Assembly: GCA_032622095.1 (NCBI GenBank)
Contig: CP136066.1
Span: forward strand, 134,509,917-134,573,916
Direction of reading: 5' to 3'
Length of the DNA stretch: 64,000 bases
DNA from: Siphonodentalium dalli
Lineage: Eukaryota; Mollusca; Scaphopoda; Gadilida; Siphonodentaliidae
Shown: positions 22,553 through 33,760 of the stretch, piece by piece
Layout: every line of letters starts with the position of its first letter
Numbering within the stretch: position 1 is the stretch's first letter
Program-made: the position numbers and the translations under genes
Notes under the pieces: generated by a model
Seen by the model: only the letters and a program-made list of their open reading frames with translations
Told to the model about the DNA's origin: nothing
The model's database searches: none

Positions 22553-22650
22553 GCAGAATGAGGTCCCCAGAGGGTGAATTTAGTGATGCTACCCCGCATA
22601 GCGGGCTAGCATCACCAAATTCACCATCTGGGGACCTCATTCTGCTTACA
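22553..22650. repeat. hairpin repeat, 'AATGAGGTCCCCAGAGG' family, copy 1
   Basis: AGAATGAGGTCCCCAGAGG at 22556 pairs with its complement ending near 22646 over about 36 bp, with CCCCGCATAGCGGG at the centre. Related copies are at 36476-36835 and 37178-37263. A short open frame over it (22510-22740) is a by-product. Confidence 0.78.
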
Positions 22651-22849
22651 CCTCAGCCTATTTCAAGGCTTTATCCCATCCATGGACTGTCATGGTTTAT
22701 CAGATCTCAATGGAAGTTAATTGATACAAAGTTTCACTAATCAGGTGTATGTGCTTTCAAGAGTGTTCAAGGACATTCTTGAATATATGCAACAAATGAA
22801 TGAATTTGAGACATGGATTAGTGCAAAATACACTTGTGTGCTCTATGAA

Positions 22850-24226
22850 CGATGAAAAATTGCTGCTGGCAGCCAACTTTCCGGATAAGAACTTTATTTT
22901 GGGTTATCAGATTGAAACTAAATTTGGTATGTGAGTTCATGGACTCAAAATACAGATCAAGTTCAAATATGGGTGTGGTCCGCCCATATTTGCCGGAGTT
23001 ATGGCCCCTTTTCAAATTTATTTTGTCATTTTGAGGTTTCCGAATGATAACATTAGTTTGTGTGATAAAATCTGAACCAAATTTGGTATGTGAGGTTATC
23101 AGCTCAAAATACAGGTCAAGTTCAAATATGTGTTCATTCCGCCCATTTTTGCCAGAGTTATGGTCCTTGGTCCTTGTCGATAACTTTACTGTTAAATTGA
23201 ACTGAATCTCTTGATATTTGGTACGTGGTCCAATTTCAGAAGACAAAGTCTAAGTTTGAATTTGGTCACTGTCTGATAAATTTTGACAGAGTTAAAAAAA
23301 GTTATCCTTATGAAAAAGCCACCTTTTCTGGGGGACACGTCGGCGACCTTTGATTTGCTCTTTGCATGACTAAATCCTTTGGCATACACTACAGACCACA
23401 TCCGTTGACAGATCATCACCAAACTTCATATGGATCTTAGGGTGACCTCTAGATGGGAGCCATAAATTTTTCTGGAAATTCGTTAACCCTTCCATGACTG
23501 GAGCTTACTGAAATTTTGCGAAAACCCTGTGCCAATGCATTCTCTTATATATGCGAGTTTACCATAGGGAGCCTCACATATATAAGAAATTACATTGGCC
23601 TGAAAATAATTACCTTGTCATTGTATATGGGAGACATGCATATATAAGAGAATGCGCAGCTCCCGTCATGCGAGGGTTAAAAAAAACATGGCCAACAGCA
23701 GCCATCTTGGATTTCAAATTTGAATCAATTGGCACACCATACAGCCCGCATTTTTTGGAAAAATATTGTTTAACTTCACAGGTATGTTTTATAGGATCAC
23801 CTCTAAATGGGAGCTATAAATTTTTCCGAATTTTGTTGAAAAACATTACCAACAGCAGCCATTTTGGATTTTACTCTTTGCATGACTAAAACCTTTGGTT
23901 GCAACATCCCTCATCCGATCGTCACCAAACTTCATGACTCATCGGGGTGACCTCTAGATGGGAGCTATCCAATTTTCCAAAAAATTTCAAAAACATGGCG
24001 GCCAGCAGCCATTTTGGATTTCAAATGTGAATCCAACGGCACTCCTGCAGCCCACATTTATTGGTGAATTTTGTTTAATGAAAATAATTTCATCTGCACA
24101 ATGCATGGCCAAGCCCTTTACTGAAACTCTTTGACTTTCCTTCTTTATCATTCTATTGACTGAAATTGACTAAAATTAACGCCTCCCCCAAGTTGAGCTA
24201 CAGTGTCATTGACACTTTCATCATAT
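22850..24226 (+). repeat. Helitron-like tandem repeats, 3' end at 24226
   Basis: Two unit types occur: about 22900-23300, with GGTATGTGAG and GAGTTATGG, and about 23340-24110, with CATGACTAAATCCTTTGGCA, CCAAACTTCATA and GACCTCTAGATGGGAGC. The block ends with AAGTTGAGCTACAGTGTCAT TGACACTTTCAT (24191-24226), the same 3' end as the element at 9941-17055. A clean 5' end was not found. A hairpin repeat (about 23525-23660) is embedded. Confidence 0.65.
23525..23665. repeat. hairpin repeat, 'TATATAAGAGAATGCATT' family, copy 2
   Basis: AATGCATTCTCTTATATATG at 23536 is mirrored by CATATATAAGAAATTACATT and again by CATATATAAGAGAATG at 23637. The tripled arm suggests a rearranged copy. It is flanked by 'AACCCTTCCATG' and 'GAGGGTTAAA'. 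Confidence 0.65.
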
Positions 24227-26660
24227 TTGCTCTTATATTTAAACTGTATTTGTTTATAATTTACTAGTTATCATAATCAGTCAATTCATGAAATACTTCA
24301 AATTTAATCACGATCAAATGTTTTGATTAAGTTTATAAAGTTATAACCGGAAAGTTTCAAGACAAATTTACTACAGTATATTTACAGGTGTTATGAAATT
24401 TGTCTTCTAACATTTCATAGCATGTTACAAAAAATTTGTGTTCAAAATTTTTATTATAACTTATAACCTGGATCAAAACAATAGTTATTTCTTATAATTT
24501 AATGTCCGTATTGGCTCAATTTATTTTTTAATAAAATTGATAAATTCATTGCCATCAACAATTTTGTCTTGGGGGAACAAACACCTGTCAATCATGCATC
24601 CAGTTGAAGAGAAACTTGACTTCCATCATCTTGAATCGTCGGGTCATTTGAAACCAACAATACTGGCATCATGCCAAAGACATGTGCAGCTGCTGTCCCC
24701 ACACACCTGTTCTTTCTGAAAGTGTGACAGACACCGATTCAGGCTAGAGAGAAATAATCTTAATGGCTAACTAAGTGACAACCAATTGTTCTACAATATT
24801 CCTTGAATTGGCAGCTTGTTATTAAATTATTAGCTCAACTTTACGTTGTAAAGATTGAGCTATTGCCATGGCTTGGTATCCGTCGTCCGTGTGTGGCTAC
24901 AAGTCGTACCTTTGGCTGGATCATTATGACATTTGTCATGGCTCTTGACATGTAGATGGGAACGAGTCATTTTGGGTTCATTCGGCCATAAAACATGTCC
25001 ACTGTCAGCCATCTTGGATTTTACTCTTTGCATGACTAAATCCTTTGGAACACCCTACAGACGGCTACAGTCCACTCAAATTTTCCATTTTACTTTATAT
25101 ATATGTCTCTTCATGTTGATAATCTAGTATTACTTAGACATATCAACTTTCTGCATTTCTAATCGCTCAATTGACTAATACATGAAATTATTCCCTTTCC
25201 AAGTTGAGCTACAGTGTCATTGATACTTTCATTCAATTAGTTGCCAATTGTTTGTAAACACGCTTTAATAATTTTGGTATTACCTCCAAATGTGATTATG
25301 TGATTTATATGTAGCCTATTCAAATATTTATGATACTAAAACATTAGTACTTATTATAAGTTATATATTCTATATTGTCCCAAAGTCCTTTGAGTTCAAA
25401 GTCACACTTGTCTATACATTGTACATATTGTATCACAGTATGTAATATTTGGATGAAGGATTGAAGCTATAAAATATACATAATAATGAAATAAAAACAA
25501 TGGCTATTATTAACAAACATTGAGGTTTGATGTGGTCATGAGCACATCTTTGCCAATTGCTCCTGTTCACAGTCATCCATCAACAAAGCTGATCTGATAA
25601 TTTAATCATTGTAGAAAAAATAGGGGACCCATTTTCTAGTTGAAGTGAGTGATTTATATAACCTCTAAGCTGGAGATGTGCTTGGCTATACAAATTTTCC
25701 AAATTTTTGTTGGAAAAACATGGCCACCAGCAGCCATTTTGGATTTTATTCTTTGCATGACTAAATTATTTGGCACACCCTACTTGCAACATCCCTCATC
25801 CGATCATCGCCAAACTTTGGGGTGATCTATATATGGGAGCTATCCAATTTTCTGAAATTCATTAAAAAAATATGGCCACCAGTAGCCATCTTGGGATTTC
25901 ACAAATGAATCCATTGGCACACCTGCAGCCCACATTCATTGGTGAAATGTTTGAAATGAAAATAATTTAAACTGCACAATACATGTATAAGCCCTTTACT
26001 GAATCTTTTTGACTTTCCTTCTTTATCACTCTATTGACTGATCAGCATAAAATTATTAAACACCCTCCTTAAAGTTGATGATACAGTGTCATTGACTCTT
26101 TCATTGTAGTATAATCTGCTATTATATTTTAACTGTATTTTTTTTATAATTTAATCATATGATTCATAAGTAGTCAATTCATGAAATACTTGAATTTTAA
26201 TCAGGTTCAAATGTTTCGATTAAGTTTATAAAGTTATAACCGAAAAGTTTCAAGATGAACTTACTATATTTACAGGCATTATGGAATAAGTTTTAAAACA
26301 TTGCATAGCGTGTTATAGTAAATTTTGTCTTCAAAATTTTGGTTATAAATCTTAATCAAAACAATAGCTATTTCTTATAATTTAGTCTGATGGTAAAAAA
26401 TCATCTACTAGTAGTTTTCACCAATATATTTTTTATAAAATTGATAAATTCCTTGCAATCAACAATTTTGTCATTGGGAACAAACACCTGTCAAACATGC
26501 ATCCAGTTGAAGAGAAACTTGACATTCATAATTTTGATTGGTCGGGTCATTTGAAACCAACAATACTGGCATCATGCCAAAGACATGTGCAGCTGCTGTC
26601 CCCCCACACACCTATGCTTTCTGAATGTGTGACGGACACTGATTAAGGCTAGAGAGAAAG
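23840..26660. repeat. local tandem duplication (~1.87 kb), two copies
   Basis: About 23840-24780 reappears at about 25710-26660 (for example CATGCATCCAGTTGAAGAGA at 24593 and again at 26496; AGACATGTGCAGCTGCTGTC in both). The copies differ by many substitutions and small gaps, so the event is old. The connecting part 24740-25640 also exists a third time at 30345-31700. Short frames at 24537-24719 are not conserved as protein between the copies. Confidence 0.8.
24831..25232 (+). mobile_element. 402-bp Helitron-like element with a single core unit; empty site in window
   Basis: Same ends as 9941-17055 (TAGCTCAACTTTACGTTGTA ... hairpin ... TTTCAT) but with only one satellite-type unit. The paralogous segment at 30345-30590 reads AAATTATTCAATTAGG, whereas here the same words are split AAATTAT|element|TCAATTAG. 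The element therefore went in between two T's with no target-site duplication, which is the Helentron/Helitron2 mode. Confidence 0.85.
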
Positions 26661-26879
26661 TGATGTGAAACGTAAATTGAACCTCACAATTGAGTTACCT
26701 GCGTCATTCTGTGGGAAGAGTGAATAAAATAACTCAGATACACGAAATCCCCCATCCTGAAGTCACTTTGTACACATTATACGGCCATTCGGCTAACTAT
26801 TTATATTCATCAATCGTCCCGATTAATCTCACCATAATAACACGAAAATACAAACCGATGCGTTGTCTTGTGCAGTCAC

Positions 26880-27136
26880 GGAAATGCCCGAGCACTTCCG
26901 ACTCGATTGGGATTGAATCGGGTTTCGTTCTCAGAAATGGCTTCTAGGGAGGATGACCGTTCGCTGGAATAGCGTCATGCACATCAGAATATTAAAGCGA
27001 AAAACAAATTGACATCGCAATCGGTAGTCAATTCGACAGGGAAGGAATAGAAAGGGAATTGTTACGTGAAATCACAAACGGAAGAACATTGGCCGAGTTA
27101 GTGGCAAAGATTATAATCGAACAGTGATCCAGAGGT
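26880..27136 (+). pseudogene. possible decayed first coding exon, unrecognised
   Basis: From ATG at 26937 the frame reads MASREDDRSLE, meets a TAG, and continues RHAHQNIKAKNK; after one base change of frame near 27008 it reads IDIAIGSQFDREGIE and RELLREITNGRTLAELVAKI, ending at a TGA (27125) next to a GAG|GTAATA donor-like site at 27135. The charged, helix-like composition differs from the surroundings and looks coding, but a stop and a frame change break it. Function unknown. Confidence 0.35.
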
Positions 27137-28067
27137 AATAATTCCAAAATGTTACTATTTATAGAAAATTGTAAGCGCATTGACCGAATTTTTACATCAA
27201 TCTGGCCGCAAGCACAGTACCGTGCAGAAAGAGTTGTCTTACTTTTGTAACTCAAAACTGTTTAATTACATTATACCTGTACAATAGTACAAATAATTGG
27301 TATTCAATATGCCAGTACAGAACATTTGTTAGCTCATTGGCCATGAAATGTTTTTAATGGCAAATTCTGTTGTCAAGCTTTAGTAAGCACTATTCATTCT
27401 GATGGATGATAACTATAATGGAAAGCCTTTTTCACATGTATTAGCTAATTGCACATTAGCGTAAGTGAATTACAATTAAGCGTAATGTATTACACTCAGG
27501 TGTAATGCACACATATAAAGCGTACTTCACTTACGCTTAACCGTATGATGTAGATAAAGCATTACTCCTATGAGTAATAGAATTATGACTAGTGTGTTAA
27601 GCGTAATTGATTAATGTGTGCTTAAGCGTAATTGATTTACGCTTATTATCACTGGTCATTTATTTTCATTGATAGATTAATTACACTTAATCATAAATGA
27701 ATTATGCTTAAGCGATTATACGAGAAGCCGTTTTCACATTTATTCTGATTCTGCTTAATCGCAAATCATTTACGCTTAAGTGTAAATCATTTGCACTTAA
27801 GAGCAAATCATTTATACTTAAATACAAATCATATGCGCTTTAGCGGAAATAGTATGGGAGGCCCTTTTCACATTTATTATTTATTTGCGCTTAAGCGCAA
27901 ATATTTGTGCTTAAGCATAAATCATTATGCGCAAATATTTGTGCTTAAGCGTAAATCATTTGCGCTTAAGCACAAATATGTGTCTATCAATTTATTTGCG
28001 CTTAAGCGCAAATACCTAACACTCCATTACATCCCTCTGATGTGAATGATTGAGTCCATCTCATATT

Positions 28068-28495
28068 ATATTAGCTGGGCCCATAGTAATAGCCCCATAC
28101 AGACTCGAAGTTGAAGAAAAAACATATTTCCATATGCATATCAGCATCTCTGTCCCTGGTGTCCCAAGATTTGGTGCCTCACTCCCAGAGCTCATGTATA
28201 TTTTATTATCTCCTGCACAGATATATACCATTTCCATGGCCATAAATAGGGAATTAGGGGTTACTGGGGTTTGCTTCCCTCATATGGTGTACTCATTGAC
28301 TTGAAGTTGTGGAAAAACCCCTATTTTCATAATATCAGCATCCCTGTCCCCAAGAATTTGTGTCGCCATCCCAGAGATATAGTATATTTTATAAAAGAGA
28401 CATATCCTACACAGATCTATATCATTTCCATGGTCATAAAACAGATCTTGGGGTTTCTGGGGGATTGTTTCCCTCATATGGTGGGGCTATATCAA
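28068..28495 (+). repeat. two tandem ~205-bp units inside the palindrome island
   Basis: Unit 1 (about 28070-28275) and unit 2 (about 28285-28490) share ATATCAGCATC, CTGTCCC, CAGATATATACCATTTCCATGG-like and TTCCCTCATATGGTG phrases. They contain no CTTAAG palindromes. Confidence 0.7.
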
Positions 28496-29158
28496 CTTTA
28501 GTGATGTGTTTAGGCCTGTGCGATGTAAAATTAATTCAGGGGGGATCATTGCATATTGATTTTTATTTGCGCTTAAGTGCAAATGATTTGCGCTTAAGCG
28601 CAAATATGATCTATTTGCTTAATTGCAAATGATAGAGGTTATTTGCGCTTAACCGTAAATAAATAATAAATGTGAAAAGGGCCTCCCATATAATAGATCA
28701 CATTTATGGCAATTTTATGCTAAAGCGCAAATATATTATTAGACACATATTTTTTTGCGCTTGAGCGCAATTGATTTACACTAATAAATAATATATTTGA
28801 AAAGGCTGTCTCCCATGCGATTTCCTCTAAACTCAAATTTACTCTGGCAATAAGACATCAATCAAACATCGGTTTAGACTCCCCCATATACTATGAGATG
28901 GACTCAATTATTCAGACAGAGGAAATCAGTTGGAGTTAGGTATTTGCTTAAGCATGCGATTAAGTTCAATAAGGAAATATCTAATTGCGCTTAGCACAAT
29001 AAGGAATATCTTATTGCACTTAAGCACAAAAAGGAATATCGTATTGCACTTAAGCGCAATAAGGAATCTCTAAGCGCAATAAGGAATCTTCTTATTGCAC
29101 TTAAGCGCAATAAGAAATATTCTTATTGCACTTAAGTGTAATTAGAGATTCCTTGATT

Positions 29159-29173
29159 GGGGGGGGGGGGGGG
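29159..29173. repeat. poly(G) run
   Basis: Fifteen consecutive G's, prone to length error in assembly. Confidence 0.9.
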
Positions 29174-29344
29174 CTTTAGCTCAATTATTAATTAAATGTT
29201 AATTTGGCTTCCTCCCATAGAGGTGAGATAGCTGATGAACCCAATTACACTCAAGCGTAATTCAAATGTATTACGCTGATCGTAAGTTAATTATGCTTAA
29301 GCATAAATAATTTATGCTTAAGTGTAATTAGCTACTATAAAGTG

Positions 29345-30340
29345 AATCTGGGATAAGGGGAGTACTCTAAATTGTTCTTTCGACCAGCTGTTTCTACCAA
29401 TTAAAAAAAATTCTCATTTATTTTGAAACTAATGAAAGACAATGGTATATTTTTTTACTAGTAATATTCATTATAAACTTGTACAAATCTGAAAACAAAC
29501 AAAATTTTAATATTTAAGAAATTTAGAGTTCCCTCTCTTACAGCAGCAACCACTATGCCAGGAAGACCAATCGATCTAGTTCAGCCCGATTGGGCTATTA
29601 TAATTTATAGATCGATCGGTGGTTCATGCACTCTCTGCGTTTGAAATATTGCTAATAATTTCCATTTACATAAGTCAATAATGCCATTGCAGATAACTTC
29701 ATCTTAAATTCGACCAAATGTGTTGACGTTTGATAAGAAGGGCAGGAATTCCCCGATTTGTTTATTTTCAATCGATGAGAAGCATGACGACCTGGATCAG
29801 CTGATCGGTTCGGAGGTGTGCCAATCGTATTTTGCATGCTGTGCACGAATACCCATTCACGCCTAAATTTGCAAACAATCCATATATAACATATACACAG
29901 TGTGTACACTTTGTTAGTTGCCAATTAATTCTCGACATTTCAATTAGAAAACATGAGATATCGATGCAAAAATCAAGACATAATCACATTATCTAGTTTG
30001 TGTTTTGTTGAATCTACTTTCGGTTATCGACATGTCGGCTATTGTTTTGGCTGTTCTCTTAACCGTGCGTGCCAGCCGATCGTCGTTTTTCGGGCGGTTC
30101 CGATTTCTTCCGAATATAATTCCATGACCTCCACGCGATGATTCGCGCCGAAAATGTGGTTGTATCTGAGAAGATTTCTTACTCTGACCGCAGTTTTCAA
30201 CAATTTAATACGGGGCGAATACCGCATCAATAATATGCAACCTTGGGGTTTTATTTCTAGTTTTTTATGACCTTTCTTATGGTATATCGGAGACAGTTCT
30301 GTCTGACATGAAATATATACCCACCGGGAGTGAAGCTAAT
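29345..30340. other. no gene supported
   Basis: Unique-looking sequence. Frames at 29652-29924 (minus) and 29953-30141 (plus) have no motif. A very short frame at 30031 begins with a signal-peptide-like hydrophobic stretch (MSAIVLAVLLTVRAS) but stops after about 31 codons. Confidence 0.4.
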
Positions 30341-30572
30341 GACTTTAATGGCTAACTAAGTGACAACCAATTGTTTTACAATATTCCTTGAATTGACAGC
30401 TTGTTATTAAATTATTCAATTAGGTGCCAATTGTTTGCATTAAACACATAATTTTGTAATTCCCTCCAAATGTGGTTTATATGTAGCCTATTCAAATATT
30501 TATGATAATAAAACATCAGTACTTAGTATAAGTTATATATTCTATATTTTTACCAAAGTCCTTTGAGTTTAA

Positions 30573-30985
30573 AGGTACTCAATGCGATCAGACAGTCCAT
30601 CTATCAAGATATTTACAACAACATTTCTTCAAAATAAGCTTTAGTTATCAGAAACGATTTATTGCAACAAAATAATGCTAACCACTGTCAACTATGGTAT
30701 CAAATTTAAAAAAAATGTGTTATCAACATTTTGTTCACAAAATATGGCTGTATTATCACTTAGGTATCACACAATTTAGCCATATTACCACTTGATATTT
30801 TTAGTTTTCCATCTTCATCCGCAATTTTGTCCGAGACCGTCCGTTGACCACAAAAAATTGCACATCTCGAGAAATAAACTTCACAAATCGATATCTGATC
30901 ACTCTGAGCTTTGATGGGTGGGTTCCTCGACTCGAATCAAATATCTTTTACCCCGGAAGCCAAAGAAATATTAATTTAGGAGCGT
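30573..30985. mobile_element. unclassified ~415-bp insertion with TTTAAAG at both ends
   Basis: Absent from the paralogous text near 25395, which reads GAGTTCAAAGTCACAC. TTTAAAG is found at both junctions, a possible 7-bp duplication. No clear TIR or frame. Confidence 0.5.
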
Positions 30986-31099
30986 TAATTCGGATAATGC
31001 ATATTTAAAGTCACACATTGTAAATTATATATATACACAGTATACATGTATCGCAGTATGTAATTTATGGATGAAGCTATAAATATACATAATAATGAA

Positions 31100-31508
31100 G
31101 GCATCCAGGGAAGTCGGTAGCCGAGAGGTAGCATACTGGTCTCTCGTGCTAGCGGACCGGGGATCGCAAACCTGGTCAGGGTATTCTGACAAAAATCAGA
31201 ACTCTGTCAGATACCAAGTTTGTCAGGTTGAAAAGTCTCATTCGAGATCACTGAATAAAGATCTGATGCAAAAATGCCGATTTCCCCCATTACAACATTT
31301 GTCCAGGTATGTTGTTGTGGTGCAGTACGCTGTCCGATCGGGTGCGGACATTAATGGCTGACCCGTGTACACGCCTCGGTGTGTGCACGTTAAAGAACGC
31401 TACTGGAGTCACCACAGGGTTATAAAGTTAATCGACCGTGGTAGCACCTGGACCGGCTCATAATTGTCAGTAAATGGCAGCGAGCTGTAATATGAAGAAG
31501 ATCCAGTC
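31100..31508 (+). mobile_element. tRNA-derived SINE, uninterrupted copy 2
   Basis: tRNA-like head with box A TAGCCGAGAGG (31119) and box B-like GGACCGGGGATCGC (31155), then a body shared with copy 1 through GGTTATAAAG and AGCACCTGG (to about 31450), and a 3' tail ending ATGAAGAAGATCCAGTCTGAA. The paralogous empty site near 25490 reads AATAATGAAATAAAAACAA, which fixes both edges; TGAA is the only visible duplication. Internal Pol III promoters are expected in this class. No coding capacity. Confidence 0.85.
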
Positions 31509-31862
31509 TGAAATAAAAACAATTATCTATTATTAACAAACTTGAGATTTGGTGTGGTCATGAGCACATCTTTGCCAATTGCCTGCTTGTTTCTGTTTAC
31601 AGTCATCCATCACCAAATCTCATCTGATAATCATGGGAGAAAAAATTGAGGACCCCTTTTTTAGTTGTAAGTGATTTCTGTAACCTCTAGTGTGTTTAAC
31701 CAAAGAGGTGGTAAGCCATACAATTGATTATTTAGAGTTTTTTTTCTGCTTGTTTATAGCATCTCAATAGCTGTAACAGAACGATGTTTCCGTGGACTCT
31801 GTTCCTTCATTAGAATCTACCAAATTATTAAAGTAGTCACATGTCAGACACGGAGACATATA

Positions 31863-33080
31863 ATGATGATTAATCTGTTGTTTCGTCATCTACTAAACAG
31901 TGTTGAGGATATGCACATTGATGCTCTGGACGATTATATAGAGGAAGAATTTTGTAGTGAAATTGTTATTCCTCAAGTTGTGAGTCAAGTCATAGATATT
32001 AGAGACATCACACCTACAAAGTATGTATCTGAAAGGCCTTCTTGGTTGGCAAAGGGTATCTGTCGAGGTCTCCAAACTTGGACTCGAGTTATTAGTTGTT
32101 AGTCATGTTGTTCCGTAATACTCGTTCTTGTTATTTTTTTTTATCACTGATACACAACAGTTATCAAAGTTTATTAACCAGGCACAATGTTATTTTTCAA
32201 AAAGTCAAAGACATTGCCATGTCAAATTCAGACTGGACTGTTAGTTTTGTAATTGACTTAATACCATTTCAGAAATATCTGAGCCTCATATCACATAAAC
32301 ATAAACATAAACATACTAGAAAAACCATAAATGATCTTAAAACTTCAACTAATTTAACAATTGAAGTAGACAATGCATTTGAAGGTTTAATTTATAACAA
32401 GGAATTAAATGAAGTACACAGTGATTATCTGAATATAGTAAATCAATTTATAGAATATAAATCACTACATGCAAATGGTAGAAGAAAACGTTCTTTGTTT
32501 CCAATTATAGGTGATGGTCTGAGCTGGCTGTTCGGAACACCCAGTGAATCTGATCTGGAAAGCATAAGAAATAATATTCATAAACTAAACAAAAATCAAA
32601 TAAAGATCCAACATGTAATGAAAGAAAGTTTTAGCATCATGGATGCAACTCGAAATTTCCTTAAGGAAAATAGGCACAAAATAAACAATCTAATAAAAAG
32701 AATGAATCAAATGGAAATAAATGGAAATAAATCCTTGGACAAAATTTCAAAGAGGATATATGAGTTGGGGAAATATATTCAAATCCATAATAATTTAAAT
32801 CTAATAATCAGAGAAACACATCAGATGGTATTATCTGCTCAGTTTCATACAGAGCATTGTGAATATCTTAACTTTAAATAGAATATCACCAGGAGTTATA
32901 AGAATCCAAACTTTGAGAAAATCGGTTATAGAGTTAACAAAACAACTCCCTGATCAACTTAATTTACCATTTGATCCAATTAGAAGCTTATGGAAATACT
33001 ATCAAAATCTAAGAACTAGTACAATCCTAACTAACCATCAAATAATAATTATTGTTAAAACATTATTTTTAAAAGTATAA
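31863..33080 (+). pseudogene. envelope fusion protein gene of an endogenous retroelement (Baculo_F-like), broken
   Basis: Three frames follow one another: 31863-32102, 32096-32881 and 32859-33080. The middle one has a furin-type site RRKRSLF (near 32482) directly followed by a fusion-peptide-like IIGDGLSWLFGT, then long heptad-rich helices (IRNNIHKLNKNQIKI; MNQMEINGNKS), the layout of F-type envelope proteins of errantivirus-like elements. The third frame has a C-terminal-like part (LPFDPIRSLWKYYQ). Frame changes near 32100 and 32870 and the loss of everything beyond 33080, where a repeat arm begins, leave no intact protein. No gag, pol or paired LTRs were recognised nearby. The relation of the first frame to the envelope is unsure. 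Confidence 0.72.
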
Positions 33081-33391
33081 TACATTTTTCCTTAAAGAAA
33101 GCCTGAACACTGAACTATATGGATATATGTCCTGTTTTGTAAGCCACAGTAGGAAAGGGGTTAACTTTTTGGTCGCCTCCGGACGTCTATTGACTTGCCA
33201 AGATTAATCACGCATGAACGCTCCCCATATAACCGGCTGTGCTCGATCTAATTGTCTCAGTATTATTTCCGACTCAATCAAGATATTGGCGAGTTGCGGG
33301 GTTGGGAATGGCACCGCCATGGGAGGGATCTATGATAGTTCAGTGTTCAGGCTTTCTTTAAGGAAAAATGTATTATACTTTTAAAAATAAT
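33062..33391. mobile_element. 330-bp inverted-repeat element, cluster A
   Basis: Arms of about 57 bp (33062-33119 and 33334-33391) pair throughout: ATTTTTCCTTAAAGAAAGCC ... CTGAACTAT on the left and its complement on the right. The loop ends with GGGTTGGGAATGGCACCGCC and ATGGGAGGGATCTATGATAG. The same layout with diverged sequence is at 63055-63367 and 57171-57540. It cuts the envelope gene. Confidence 0.8.
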
Positions 33392-33760
33392 ATTTTTCCG
33401 CTAAAGGAAAGCCGTTCACACTGAACTATATGGATTAGAATGCAAGCACAGGAGGAGGCATGAGCAATAAAGTTAATATCCAAACTTAGAGGGGAATGTA
33501 CTCTTCTGAAACAGATTGCACATAAATATGAACTCTTAATGAATCTGTTATGAGTATAGTTACGTGAAATAACTCATATAGTTAGAGTGCTATATTGCTC
33601 AAACGTGTACCCCCCCCCTTGTTTTGGAAGAAACATCCCAGGAGGTGGCATCCAATTCATAGTTGCGAGCGAACCGAGCAAGTATAACTGAAGAAGATAC
33701 TCTTCGTACTTCTCATTGTCGTCTTCTTCGTTCTTCATCTGTCAGTTCTAAGGTCCCACC
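33392..33760 (+). repeat. body attached to inverted-repeat cluster A
   Basis: Begins with a further arm-like end (TTTTTCCGCTAAAGGAAAGCC ... ACTGAACTATATGGATTAGA), then GGAGGAGGCATGAGC, a poly(C) run near 33610 and GCAAGTATAACT. It aligns along its length with 63368-63730. No convincing frame. Confidence 0.7.

Larger units (their letters stand above)
27430..29340. repeat. island of CTTAAG-centred palindromes (TTGCGCTTAAGCGCAA family)
   Basis: Dozens of near-perfect palindromes of the form TTTGCGCTTAAGCGCAAA, ATTACGCTTAAGCGTAAT and TTACACTTAAGTGTAA occur between 27.45-28.02 kb and 28.56-29.33 kb, at spacings from about 20 to 90 bp. Words such as GGGAGGCCCTTTTCACATTT at 27855 recur inverted at about 28663-28690, so a smaller inverted-repeat unit is nested in it. 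Between the two halves lies an unrelated pair of about 205-bp repeats. No gene is seen. Open frames at 27791-28045 are repeat translations. Confidence 0.85.
30345..31720. repeat. third copy of the 24.7-25.6 kb segment, holding an empty site and two insertions
   Basis: 30345-30570, 30990-31098 and 31510-31700 align with 24750-24830 plus 25233-25640. It lacks the Helitron-like element of copy 1 (empty site at 30415/30416) but has its own two insertions: about 30573-30985 (flanked by TTTAAAG on both sides, class unknown) and the SINE at 31100-31508. Confidence 0.8.

Noticed and set aside
27430-29340. CRISPR-like array of short repeats
   Set aside because: Repeats are palindromes of variable sequence at irregular spacing in a eukaryotic genome, with no constant spacers.
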